DNA of 64,000 bases from positions 124,001 to 188,000 of the forward strand of contig NZ_JAMZEA010000015.1 of the NCBI RefSeq assembly GCF_024172125.1, read 5' to 3'. Each line of letters starts with the position of its first letter. Within the stretch, counting starts at the first letter, position 1. This document shows positions 42,597-50,815 of the stretch, piece by piece. Below the pieces are notes generated by a model. That model did not search any database and had not been told where the DNA came from. It saw only the letters and a list, made by a program, of their open reading frames with translations. Source of the DNA: Actinomadura rupiterrae. Its GTDB lineage: Bacteria; Actinomycetota; Actinomycetes; Streptosporangiales; Streptosporangiaceae. Position numbers and translations under genes: made by a program.

Positions 42597-42911
42597 ATGG
42601 CGCTCCAGGACCAACCCGCCTACATCATCAGGATGCGCGCCAAGCCCGGACTCGGCGACAGGCTGTTCGAGCTGGCGACCGCCGGCATGGAGAAATCCGG
42701 CGCGTCGGACCGCTACATCATCGCCCGCGAGGACGACGACCCCGACGTTCTCTGGAACGTCGAGGTCTTCATCTCTGACGAGGCCAAGGACGCCTACGAG
42801 AGCGGCCCCCTGGCCGACGAACTCCGCGACGAGATCATCGGCCTGCTCGCCGAACCTCCGATGCGCATCCCCGTCCACCCCTACTCCGCCCTGCCCGCCA
42901 CCACGACCTGA
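42597..42911 (+). CDS. ABM-superfamily (quinol monooxygenase-like) protein
   Basis: A 104-residue protein with the dimeric ferredoxin-like ABM plan: YIIRMRAKPGLGDRLFELA, then YIIAREDDDPDVLWNVEVF, then DEAKDAYESGPLADEL. GGAAG precedes the ATG by 6 nt. ABM proteins include small cofactor-free monooxygenases of polyketide pathways and general quinol oxidases such as YgiN. It lies between the AraC gene and a nitroreductase, so a redox or detoxification role is as likely as one in the polyketide pathway. Confidence 0.8.
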   Translation: MALQDQPAYIIRMRAKPGLGDRLFELATAGMEKSGASDRYIIAREDDDPDVLWNVEVFISDEAKDAYESGPLADELRDEIIGLLAEPPMRIPVHPYSALPATTT

Positions 42912-43044
42912 GACGTCGCGCTTCTGCCGGTCGATCCTCATCTTCACCGACTCGGCATGAGATGCGACAAGAGTCACCGCTTGCCACCTGGAGGCTTTGA
43001 GGCGGTAGAGAATTCCTTGTCGTTGAGTGCGAGGGTGGGAAGAC

Positions 43045-43710
43045 GTGGACGTGTATGAAGCCGTGGACAGTCGGCGGGCCGTGCGGGCGTTCAGCGACAA
43101 GGCGGTGCCTCATGAGACGCTCGAACGTGTGCTGGGCGCGGCGGCCAGGGCGCCGTCCAGCGGGAACCTTCAGCCGTGGCGTGTGTACGTCGTCACCGGT
43201 GAGCCCTTGGTCGAATTGAAGAGGCGCGCGACGGCCCGGGCGTTTGCCGGGGATCCGGGTGATGAGCGCGAGTATCCGATGTATCCGGCCGAATTGACGT
43301 CGCCGTATCTGGATCGGTTTGGCGCTGCTGCGGCTCAGCGGTACGCGGCGTTGGGAATCGAGCGGGACGACCCGGAACGGCCCAAGAAGATCGCGGCATT
43401 GAACTCTGACGCGTTCGGCGCGCCGGTCGTCCTGTTCTGCTATCTCGACCAGGCGATGGGGCCCGGGCAGTGGGCGGACGCGGGGATGTATCTGCAAACC
43501 GTCATGCTGCTGCTGAGAGCCGAAGGTCTGCACACCTGCCCGCAGGTGATGTGGACGATGTACCGCAAGACCGTCAGCCAGATCGTCGGAGCGGAGGAAG
43601 GGGAGCAGCTGCTCTGCGGCGTCTCCATCGGGTTCGAGGACGAAGAGGTGCCGCCTCTGCGTACTGAGCGGGCCGCCATGGCGGAAACCGTGACCTTCGT
43701 CGGCGCCTGA
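43045..43710 (+). CDS. Nitroreductase-family FMN oxidoreductase
   Basis: About 221 residues. The N-terminus VYEAVDSRRAVRAFSDKAVP and the loop AARAPSSGNLQPWRVYVV bind FMN in nitroreductases; DAGMYLQTVMLLLRAEGLHTCPQ is the usual central helix. The enzymes reduce nitroaromatics, quinones or flavins with NAD(P)H, usually as homodimers. Start uncertain: GTG 43045 is used because GGGAAG is near; 43027 and 43051 are alternatives. Possibly on the same transcript as the ABM gene 133 nt upstream. Confidence 0.85.
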   Translation: MDVYEAVDSRRAVRAFSDKAVPHETLERVLGAAARAPSSGNLQPWRVYVVTGEPLVELKRRATARAFAGDPGDEREYPMYPAELTSPYLDRFGAAAAQRYAALGIERDDPERPKKIAALNSDAFGAPVVLFCYLDQAMGPGQWADAGMYLQTVMLLLRAEGLHTCPQVMWTMYRKTVSQIVGAEEGEQLLCGVSIGFEDEEVPPLRTERAAMAETVTFVGA

Positions 43711-43713
43711 TCC

Positions 43714-44037
43714 TCACTCGACACGTCCGCCCATTCGGATGTCGAGCCAGGTCAAGAGGGAGGTCGGGACGAAAACCAGAAGGCCGGACGCGCAGAGGAC
43801 CAGGACGACCGCGTCGGCGGAGGCCGTCGAGGCAGGGCCCGCCAGATCGGCGACCGCGGCCGCGATCCCGCCCAGGCAGAAGACGGTCATGAGCGGAAGG
43901 ACCACGGCGCCGAGGCGGTCGCGACGCCGGGCTTCGCGATGCGTCTGCGCTTGGAGTTCGTCCCGGCGGGCTACCAGTTCGTCGAGCTGTTCACGGAGCA
44001 GCCGTCCGGCCGGGTCCCGCGGAAGCTCGTCATTTAT
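43714..44037 (-). CDS. Small two-helix membrane protein with coiled-coil N-terminus, start unusual
   Basis: About 107 residues. A charged coiled coil (LLREQLDELVARRDELQAQ) is followed by two membrane segments (VVLPLMTVFCLGGIAAAVA and VVLVLCASGLLVFVPTSLL). The first usable ATG/GTG/TTG in frame is GTG 43905, which would cut the coiled coil. A strong GGAGG lies only before the ATA at 44037, or before an ATG at 44033 in another frame that stops after 20 codons. So either a rare start codon, a frameshift, or a sequencing error is present. Function not recognised; the N-terminal extension looks truly coding. Confidence 0.5.
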   Translation of the reverse strand: MNDELPRDPAGRLLREQLDELVARRDELQAQTHREARRRDRLGAVVLPLMTVFCLGGIAAAVADLAGPASTASADAVVLVLCASGLLVFVPTSLLTWLDIRMGGRVE

Positions 44038-44057
44038 GATCCCTCCGGGTGATGCAT

Positions 44058-44834
44058 ATGGGAGCTTTGCGGCGAGCGACGGGGGTTTCGGTACTCGCGT
44101 TAGCGGTTGCGAGTTGCGGCCACACCCATGCGAAACAGCAGACGACGGAAAAGGTCACCTGGCGGACGTTCGGGATCACTGACGCGGCGCAGGTGCGGAG
44201 CGAGCAAGGCGGGCAGATGCTCGCCGTGGACTTCGAGGTGCCCGCAGGACGCGATTGCTACCGCAACCCGCAGGCCGCCGTCATCCAGTCCGAAGCCAAG
44301 TTCGTCCGGGTGAACGTGCTGTACCAGTCCCTGGAGGACGACTCGGGGCGTCCGATCAAGGGGTGCCGGGCGATCGGGGTTCCGCCGAAGGCGTTGGCCA
44401 CGGCAAGAGCGAAGCTGCCCGCCGTCCTCGGGAAACGGACGGTCGTCATCGGTGACAGCAGCGAGCACCAATATGCGGTGGCCTCGGCAGGCGACGGGCC
44501 GTTGCGGCGGTGCGGGTCTGACGGGTGCTTCCCGGCTCCGACCGGATGTACGACCTCTTCGTACGAGCAAACCGTGAAGCATGAGGACATTCCGCGGCAC
44601 ACCTGGTGGGACGCGCACTGCGAGGGCTACTGGCTCGTGATCGACTTCAGCATGCCGACCGGGCCCGTGTGCGGCGACCCCGGCACGTGCGACTCCCACC
44701 CCATCGGAAAGCGGACGTTCTACCGGTACAGCCCGGCGGGCTGGCTCGCCATCGCGTCCAGTAAGGGCAAGGACTGCGGCAACGTGCTCCAAGTGGAGCC
44801 CCGCTTTCCGCGTCGCCTCTGCGCAGCGCGATAG
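44058..44834 (+). CDS. Cysteine-rich secreted lipoprotein, function unknown
   Basis: A 258-residue protein. The first 20 residues form a lipoprotein signal ending in the lipobox AVASC (Cys20), so it should be anchored on the outer face of the membrane. The mature part has many cysteines (RDCYR, KGCRA, RRCGSDGC, PTGC, AHCEGY, PVCGDPGTC, GKDCGN, RRLC), suggesting several disulfides. No enzyme motif was recognised. ATG 44058 is used; 44052 and GTG 44049 would add two or three residues. It is divergent from the two-helix membrane protein with almost no space between, so the promoters must overlap coding DNA. Confidence 0.75.
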   Translation: MGALRRATGVSVLALAVASCGHTHAKQQTTEKVTWRTFGITDAAQVRSEQGGQMLAVDFEVPAGRDCYRNPQAAVIQSEAKFVRVNVLYQSLEDDSGRPIKGCRAIGVPPKALATARAKLPAVLGKRTVVIGDSSEHQYAVASAGDGPLRRCGSDGCFPAPTGCTTSSYEQTVKHEDIPRHTWWDAHCEGYWLVIDFSMPTGPVCGDPGTCDSHPIGKRTFYRYSPAGWLAIASSKGKDCGNVLQVEPRFPRRLCAAR

Positions 44835-44849
44835 CCAGGTCCATCCCGC

Positions 44850-45345
44850 GCACAACAGCCCCGGCCCGCACGCAACAGGCCGGGGCCGCACGCAACAGGC
44901 TGGGGCCGCGGGCAGCTCGTGCAACAGGCCGGGGCCGCGCGCAACAGAACCAGGGCCGCACGCAACTCGCGCAACAGGGCCGAGGCCACGCGCAACTCGC
45001 GCAACAGGCCGGGGCCGCGCGCAACAGAACCAGGGCGCGCGCAGCTCGTGCAACAGGCTGGGGCCGCGCGCAACTCACGCAACGGGGCCGAGGCCACGCA
45101 ACTCGCGCAACAGGCCGGGCGGCACGCAGCAGGGCCAGAGCGAGCGCAGCTCGTGCAACAGGCCGGGGCCGCGCGCAACAGGCTGGGGTCGCGCGCAGCT
45201 CGTGCAACAGGCCGGGGCCGCACGCAACAGGCTGGGGTCGCGCGCAACTCACGCAACGGGGCCGGGGCCGCGCGCAACTCGGGCAACAGGCTGGGGCCGC
45301 GCGCAACAGGGCTGGGCCGCGCGCAATCGGGTCTTGCCGTGCGCG
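44850..45345. repeat. Degenerate tandem array after the lipoprotein gene
   Basis: About 500 bp of units near 20 bp, GCAACAGGCYGGGGCCGCGC, mixed with a shorter GCAACTCGC/GCAGCTCGT variant. It fills the convergent gap between the lipoprotein and the LAL regulator. All frames stay open because of composition, but no ribosome site or plausible product exists. No gene is seen in the gap up to 45438. Confidence 0.85.
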
Positions 45346-45438
45346 GCGGGGGCGCTGTGGCGGCATGAAGGGGCCCCTGGCCCGGCGGGGGAAGGATGCG
45401 GGCAGGGGCTGGGTGCGGGGCGCGGGGTTGGGAGTCGG

Positions 45439-48177
45439 TCAGACGGCCTCCAGGCCGTCCAGGCGGAGGACGGTGGGGAGTTCCTCGCGGTTGCGGACGT
45501 TCATCTTGCGGTAGACGCGGGTGAGGTGCTGCTCGACGGTGCTGACGGTGATGAAGAGCTTGCCGGCGATCTCGCGGTTGGTGAGGCCCTGGACGGCCAG
45601 GAGCGCCACGCGGCGTTCGGAGTCGCTGAGGTTGCCGTAGGCGTCGTTGTACTGCATGGGGATGACGCTGCCTCCCGGTGGGCGGGTGGCGGGGCTGTAC
45701 AGGGCGGGTGCCTCCTCGTAGAGGTCGTGGGCGTTGCAGTTCTTGGCCAGGCGGCGGGCGCGGCGCGTCGCGGTCTGCGCGCGGGCGCGGTCGCCCTGCT
45801 GGTGGTAGGCCTCGCCGAGGTCGGTGAGGACGCGGGCCAGCTCGTAGCGGGCGCCGCCGCGCTCCAGGAGCTTCTGGGAGCGGGACAGGATCGCGGGCCG
45901 CTTGTCGGGGGCGCTGACGGCGGCCAGCACCCGGAGGGTCTTGCCGAAGGCGCGGGGCAGGTCGGCGCGGAACTGGCCGAGCTGCTCGGTGACCAGGTCG
46001 GCGGCGCGGTCCCGGTCGCCGATCTTCAGCCAGGCCTCGGCGGCGGCGACGCGCCAGGGGGCGAGCGCCGGGGTGTCGATGTTCCAGTGCAGCATGTGCT
46101 CGCCGCAGGCCATGAAGTCGGCGAGCGCGGCGTGCTCGCGGTCGGTCGCCAGGTGGTGGCGGCCGCGCGCGTACAGGTAGTGCAGGCCGACGGTGGTCTT
46201 GAAGACCTCGGCCGGGACGGGGTCGGCGAACAGCTCGGCCGCCGCGGCGTGGTCGCCGAGCGCGGTGAGCGCCTCGGCGAGCGTCGCGACCGCGAGGACG
46301 GACGTGGCGTTCCAGCCGTTGCGTCCGACCTGGTCCAGGACGCGGCGGGAGCGCTCGACGGCGGTGTCCAGGTGGCCGGTGCGCAGCGCGATGACGGCGC
46401 TGAACCCGGTGAGGAACGCCCGCCACGCGCCGGACCTGCCGTCCGAGCCGTCCGGGGCGCCGGTCTCGGCGAGGAACCGGTCGCACCACGCGGCGGCCGA
46501 CTCCAGCCGGTCGGTGTAGACCAGGCTGAGGATGGCCGGGCCGATCGCCATCAGCGCGCCGACGCTGGCGCGGCTGCCGAGCAGCACCTGCTCCGCCTGG
46601 GCGATCGTGTGGTCGTCGGCGGACTGCCGCAGCACCGCCGAGAGGATCTCCAGCGACCGCAGCTCCGGCACCACCATCGACGGCGGGCGGTCCCCGGTGG
46701 CCGGGCAGGACGTGCGCAGCCGCGGCAGGACGCCGGGGAACATCGTGTCGAGGCTGAGCCGGGTGACCTGGTAGGCCTCGGCGACCGAGCCCAGCACCTC
46801 CGGGTCGCCGGCGACGCGTTCGATCGCCTCGGTCGCCTCGTCGAAGCGCAGGAACCACAGCATCGCCTGCGCGACGTCCAGCGCGCATTCGGGACGGACG
46901 CGTCCGGCCGCGATCGGCGCCCGCAGCGCCGCGAACGACGGCGCCGAGGTCGCCGGTTTGACCAGCCAGCGGACGGCCGCGAGCCGCGCCTTGGCCGAGT
47001 ACCGCTCGGTCTCGGACGTGCAGGACTCCCCGGCGATCTGCAGGCAGCGGATCGCGCGCGCCACGTCGTCGTCGACGAGCGCGTGCCAGGCCGCCTCGGA
47101 CAGGACGGGCGGCACCCAGTCCTCACGCACCGGTCCGGCCACCAGCAGGTGCCGCGCGATGGCCTGCGCGGGCGCGCCCTCATCGTGCAGCAGGCACGCG
47201 GCGCGGCGGCGCAGCCCGGCCTCCTGGCCGGCGGGCAGGCCGTCCAGGATCGCCTGCCGCGCGGCCGGGTGCCGGAACCGCGTCCCGTCCAGGACGCCGA
47301 CGTCGGTGAGGTACTGCAGCGCGCGCCGGACCATGCCGCTGCCGACCTCGCTGAGCCGGCCCAGCAGGTGCGGGTCGACCGGGTCGTCCAGCAGCGCGAG
47401 GTCGCGGGCGATGCGGCCGACGAGCGGTCCCATCCGGTGCAGGCAGACCAGCAGCGCCTGCGCGTACGCGGGCCCGGCGTGCGTGCCGGGCTCGGCGCCG
47501 AGCGGGTCGTTGTCGGCCAGCAGGGCGGTGGCGAGCAGCGGGTTGCCGCCGCTCAGCGCGTGGTAGGCGTCCGCCGCCGTGTCGGCCGCGGCCCGGCCGT
47601 GCACGTCGCGGACGAGGCGGCGGGTGCCGTCCGGCGACAGCGGCCGCAGGTGCAACCAGCGGACGTTCGGACGGTAGATGAGTTCGCGCAGCGTGGCCGA
47701 CTGGTCCTCGCCGAGCTGCTGCTCCCAGGACAGCACGATCGCGACGCGCTCGGCGCCGAGCCGGTGCGTCAGGTAGCGCAGGCAGCGCAGCGACTCCTCG
47801 TCGGCGTGCTGCAGGTCGTCCACGACCAGCAGCACCGGGGAGCGGGCCGCCAGTTCGGTGACGGCGGCGTGCAGGCGACGGGCCGGTTCGGCGGCCCCCG
47901 CCGCCGTGCCGTCCGCGTCCGCGTCCGCCGCCAGGCCGTCCGGGTCGAGCAGCTGGCCGACCGTGCTGAGCGGGCGCAGCCGCTCGCCGCTCGCCGCGGT
48001 GGCGCTCAGCACCGCCGTCCCCGCCTCCGCCGCGCGCTCGGCGAGCTCCCTGAGCAGCGCGGTCTTCCCCGTCGCCGTCGGGCCGCCGAGCACGGCGACG
48101 ACGGCCTCCCCACGAGCGGCCCCGGCTAGCAGGCCGTCCAGGCGATCCTGCACGCTCTCGCGCTCGATCAATGACAC
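45439..48177 (-). CDS. LAL-type LuxR-family transcriptional regulator
   Basis: A large 912-residue regulator. AAA-like ATPase part: Walker A GGPTATGKT (about 32-40) and Walker B PVLLVVDDLQHADEE (about 113-127). A long helical middle follows, and a C-terminal LuxR helix-turn-helix with LTNREIAGKLFITVSTVEQHL and VYRKMNVRNREEL. Known LAL proteins are pathway-specific activators of many macrolide and polyene PKS clusters. GTG 48177 chosen because GGGGGAAG lies 5 nt upstream; ATG 48264 has its purine run too close. It is the best candidate to bind the YTAGGGG heptamers before the PKS and thioesterase genes, an inference from location and family. No copy of that motif was seen before its own start. 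Confidence 0.9.
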   Translation of the reverse strand: MSLIERESVQDRLDGLLAGAARGEAVVAVLGGPTATGKTALLRELAERAAEAGTAVLSATAASGERLRPLSTVGQLLDPDGLAADADADGTAAGAAEPARRLHAAVTELAARSPVLLVVDDLQHADEESLRCLRYLTHRLGAERVAIVLSWEQQLGEDQSATLRELIYRPNVRWLHLRPLSPDGTRRLVRDVHGRAAADTAADAYHALSGGNPLLATALLADNDPLGAEPGTHAGPAYAQALLVCLHRMGPLVGRIARDLALLDDPVDPHLLGRLSEVGSGMVRRALQYLTDVGVLDGTRFRHPAARQAILDGLPAGQEAGLRRRAACLLHDEGAPAQAIARHLLVAGPVREDWVPPVLSEAAWHALVDDDVARAIRCLQIAGESCTSETERYSAKARLAAVRWLVKPATSAPSFAALRAPIAAGRVRPECALDVAQAMLWFLRFDEATEAIERVAGDPEVLGSVAEAYQVTRLSLDTMFPGVLPRLRTSCPATGDRPPSMVVPELRSLEILSAVLRQSADDHTIAQAEQVLLGSRASVGALMAIGPAILSLVYTDRLESAAAWCDRFLAETGAPDGSDGRSGAWRAFLTGFSAVIALRTGHLDTAVERSRRVLDQVGRNGWNATSVLAVATLAEALTALGDHAAAAELFADPVPAEVFKTTVGLHYLYARGRHHLATDREHAALADFMACGEHMLHWNIDTPALAPWRVAAAEAWLKIGDRDRAADLVTEQLGQFRADLPRAFGKTLRVLAAVSAPDKRPAILSRSQKLLERGGARYELARVLTDLGEAYHQQGDRARAQTATRRARRLAKNCNAHDLYEEAPALYSPATRPPGGSVIPMQYNDAYGNLSDSERRVALLAVQGLTNREIAGKLFITVSTVEQHLTRVYRKMNVRNREELPTVLRLDGLEAV

Positions 48178-48786
48178 CGTGACTTCCCCCGTTCGGATGT
48201 GGGGTCCGACCGGCCAATCCCCGAGCGCGTCCCACCGCGCCGAGTTGTGGCCGGAATCGGCCATTCTCCTACCCCATTCGGAGATGGCTTCTTGCTACGG
48301 CCGATCACTTCGTGCGCCCCCGCCGAAGTGCCCCAGCCCCAGAGAAGATATGCACAACCCCCACATCACGGTCAAGCCACATCTTCGGACGATCTGCCGC
48401 ACCTCCGCGGACGCTCCCGATCGCCACACCCGTTGACCTGCACCGATGCTGTCCTCACCCGGCCGGGACGAGAATTCCTCCCGGAAACCCCGAGGCCGGA
48501 GGGGGCCCGTTAACACGGCGTGCACACATCCGACATGACTCGCGAGTAACCGACTACTCCACGTGGGAGAAGTCACGAATCGGAGCACTCCCACCGCCGG
48601 GAAGGACCGGACGAACGGGCCGCTACGGCAATTCCGACGCCGTCCGGACATTGATCCGTCAGACCGGCGGATTTTCCCCTCCGGCCACCCACGCATTCAT
48701 CTGTCGCAGGACGAATACGTTCCGCGTTGTATCGGACACCTCACACACCGTTTCCGGCCTTGTGAAAGCGGCCACACCCCGTCCAC
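48178..48786. other. Intergenic region upstream of the LAL gene
   Basis: About 600 bp with no convincing gene on either strand. It presumably holds the LAL promoter (minus strand); no clear -10/-35 pair could be fixed. The base composition is less extreme than in the neighbouring genes. Confidence 0.5.
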
Positions 48787-48833
48787 CTAGGGGCGATTAG
48801 GGGTTGGGGCCACCCCCGCGCGGTCAGCAGTAT
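48787..48833 (+). promoter_or_regulatory. Predicted regulon promoter toward the type II thioesterase
   Basis: CTAGGGG (48787-48793) and TTAGGGG (48797-48803), 10 nt apart, followed after 24 nt by CAGTAT (48828-48833). Layout and sequence match the PKS A promoter (YTAGGGGCGRYTAGGGG in both). The expected transcript would start near 48840, about 690 nt before the thioesterase ATG. Confidence 0.6.
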
Positions 48834-48971
48834 GGCCCGGAATGCCCGGACGACCGCCGCTCCAGAACAGCTCAAGCCCGCCACCCCACGATGACCGGGA
48901 CAACAGAAGCCGACAACAAGACTCCCGACGCGGCACCGCCGGGGTCCCACCGCGACTCCGGACGCCGCGGA

Positions 48972-49097
48972 CCTCCGGACACGGCGGGCCTCCGGACACG
49001 GCGGGCCTCCGGACACGGCGGGCCTCCGGACACGGCGGGCCTCCGGACACGGCGGGCCTCCGGACACGGCGGGCCTCCGGACACGGCGGGCCTCCGG
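48972..49097 (+). repeat. Seven perfect 17-bp tandem repeats
   Basis: Unit CCTCCGGACACGGCGGG starts at 48972, 48989, 49006, 49023, 49040, 49057 and 49074, then breaks down. The unit length is not a multiple of three, so a translated product would cycle through three frames. It lies in the presumed leader of the thioesterase transcript. Confidence 0.9.
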
Positions 49098-49229
49098 ACG
49101 ACGACGAGACCCCGGACGTGGCGGGCCCCGGACATGGCAGGACCCCGGACACACCGGGACCGCCGCGACGGGAGCCCGACACGCCGGGACCCGAATACGG
49201 CGGGAGCCCGAACACGCCGGGACCGCCGC

Positions 49230-49353
49230 GACGGAAGTCCGGGCCCGGCGGGAACGCCACGACGAAAGTCCGGGCCCGGCGGGAACGCCACGACGAAAGT
49301 CCGGGCACGGCAGGAACGCCACGACGAAAGTCCGGGCACGGCAGGAACGCAAC
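49230..49353 (+). repeat. Four 31-bp tandem repeats
   Basis: Units start at 49230, 49261, 49292 and 49323, with core GACGAAAGTCCGGGC(C/A)CGG; copies differ at a few bases. This is a second, unrelated array in the thioesterase leader. Confidence 0.85.
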
Positions 49354-49387
49354 ATCGGGCACCCGGACGTCGGGGGCCCGGACACGG

Positions 49388-49497
49388 CAGGCCCGCCGTG
49401 GCAGGCCCGCCGTGGCAGGCCCGCTGTGGCAAGGGCCGCTGTGGCAAGGGCCGCTGTGGCAAGGGGCGCTGTGGCAAGGGCCGCAGCGGCAAAGGCG
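49388..49497 (+). repeat. 14/15-bp tandem repeats before the thioesterase
   Basis: About seven units: first GGCAGGCCCGCCGT (14 bp), then CCGCTGTGGCAAGGG (15 bp). The array ends about 30 nt before the thioesterase ATG, next to its ribosome site. Confidence 0.8.
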
Positions 49498-49525
49498 AGG
49501 AATACGAGGTAGGAGGCCGAACGGC

Positions 49526-50317
49526 ATGACGGAGACGATCGCTATTGGGCGGGGGTCCGAGAGCGACACCTGGATCCGCCGCTTCCACCCGGCGCCGGAC
49601 GCCGCGCTGCGCCTGGTGTGCTTCCCACACGCCGGCGGCTCGGCGAGCTTCTACTTCCCGGTATCGAACGCGCTGCGCCGGTCGGCGTCCCTCGCCGGAC
49701 GCGTCGAGGTGCTGGCCGTCCAGTACCCCGGACGGCAGGACCGCCGCACCGACCCGCCGATCACCGACCTGAACGAGCTGGCCGACCACGTCGCCCGCGC
49801 GCTCGCCCCGCACGCCGACCGCCCGCTGATGTTCTTCGGGCACAGCATGGGCGCGTCCATCGCGTTCGAGACGGCGCGGCGGCTGGAGGCGAAGGGGTCG
49901 GCGCCGGTCGCGGTCGTGGCGTCCGGGCGGCGCGCGCCGTCGCGGCACCGTGCAGAGTCGGTACACCGGCGCGACGACGCGGGTGTGATCGCGGAGCTGC
50001 GCGCGCTCAGCGGCACCGACCCGAGCCTGCTGGAGGACGAGGAGCTGCTGCGGCTGTTCCTCCCGGCCGTCCGCGCCGACTACACGGCGATCGAGACCTA
50101 CCGCGCCGAGCCCGACGCGACGGTCTCCTGCCCCATCACGGTGTTCACCGGCGACGCCGACCCGCACGTCACCCTGGACGAGGCGGAGGCGTGGCGCGGC
50201 CACACCACCGGCGCGTTCGAGCTGCGCGTGTTCGAGGGCGGCCACTTCTACCTGAGCACCTCCCCCGCCCTCACGATCGAACGCCTCAGCGAGATCCTGC
50301 AGCGGCACGTCCGCTGA
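49526..50317 (+). CDS. Type II thioesterase
   Basis: A 263-residue external thioesterase of the RifR/GrsT kind. CFPHAGGSA (32-40) near the N-terminus, nucleophile Ser107 in GHSMG, an acidic residue in FTGDADPHV (207-215), His240 in FEGGHFYLS. Such enzymes free stalled PKS carrier domains of wrong or decarboxylated acyl groups. ATG 49526 has GGTAGGAGG 10 nt upstream. The frame stays open back to ATG 48842, which would add 228 repeat-encoded residues, but the strong site favours the short form. Although 13 kb from PKS A, it shares that gene's promoter motif, which supports a role in this pathway. Confidence 0.92.
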   Translation: MTETIAIGRGSESDTWIRRFHPAPDAALRLVCFPHAGGSASFYFPVSNALRRSASLAGRVEVLAVQYPGRQDRRTDPPITDLNELADHVARALAPHADRPLMFFGHSMGASIAFETARRLEAKGSAPVAVVASGRRAPSRHRAESVHRRDDAGVIAELRALSGTDPSLLEDEELLRLFLPAVRADYTAIETYRAEPDATVSCPITVFTGDADPHVTLDEAEAWRGHTTGAFELRVFEGGHFYLSTSPALTIERLSEILQRHVR

Positions 50318-50472
50318 CCCGCCGCGCAGGGCGAACGCCGCTCCGAAGCAGATCGTCCGCTACAAAACTGGATCGTCCGCTACGGAACGAACCGTTTCAG
50401 CGACGGCCCCGCCGCCGCGAGCAGCGCGCTTGTCTCGGCCATCAGATCGGCGGCGGTCGCAGCGACGACCAT

Positions 50473-50526
50473 GCGAACGGATGGCGCCCGCCGCCCCCGA
50501 GGGGGCGGCGGGCGCCATCCGTTCGC
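50473..50526. terminator. Perfect 26-bp inverted repeat, 2-nt loop
   Basis: Arms 50473-50498 and 50501-50526 are exact reverse complements (GCGAACGGATGGCGCCC... outward). It lies in the convergent gap between the thioesterase and the ABC permease, so it could end both transcripts, but no T-run follows. A perfect stem with so small a loop may also extrude as a cruciform. Confidence 0.55.
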
Positions 50527-50815
50527 GGTGACTTCACCAAGGGGCGGCCGAGTCCGTTCGCGGTACTTCACGGGGCGGCGGCCGGGACCGTTCGCGGTAC
50601 TTCGCCAGGCGGCGGGCGTCGTCCGTTCGTGGTTACGTCACTGGGCGGCGGGCGTCGCGCGTTCGCGGTTGCTTCACTGGGCGGCGAGCGTTCGTGGTTA
50701 CGTCACCGGGCGGCGGGCGTCGTCCGTTCGTGGTTGCTTCACCGGGCGGCGGGCGTCGCGCGTTCGTGGTTACTTCACCGGGCGGCGGGTGTCGTGCGTT
50801 CGTGGTTACTTCACC
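50521..50815 (-). repeat. 36-bp tandem array at the 3' end of the ABC permease
   Basis: GTTCG(C/T)GGT recurs at 50521, 50556, 50590, 50625, 50661, 50690, 50726, 50762 and 50798: period mostly 35-36, once 29. On the minus strand the last full units carry GTGAAGTAAC or close variants, the same bases that form the last codons and stop of the permease. The array thus looks like copies of the gene end. Confidence 0.85.

Noticed and set aside
45202..48129. 975-codon plus-strand frame opposite the LAL regulator.
   Set aside because: Shadow of a regulator with clear Walker and LuxR motifs; it begins inside a tandem repeat.
48804..49529. 241-codon frame through the repeat arrays as a repeat protein.
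   Set aside because: The 17-bp period shifts the frame every unit, all frames are open by composition, and no ribosome site is present.
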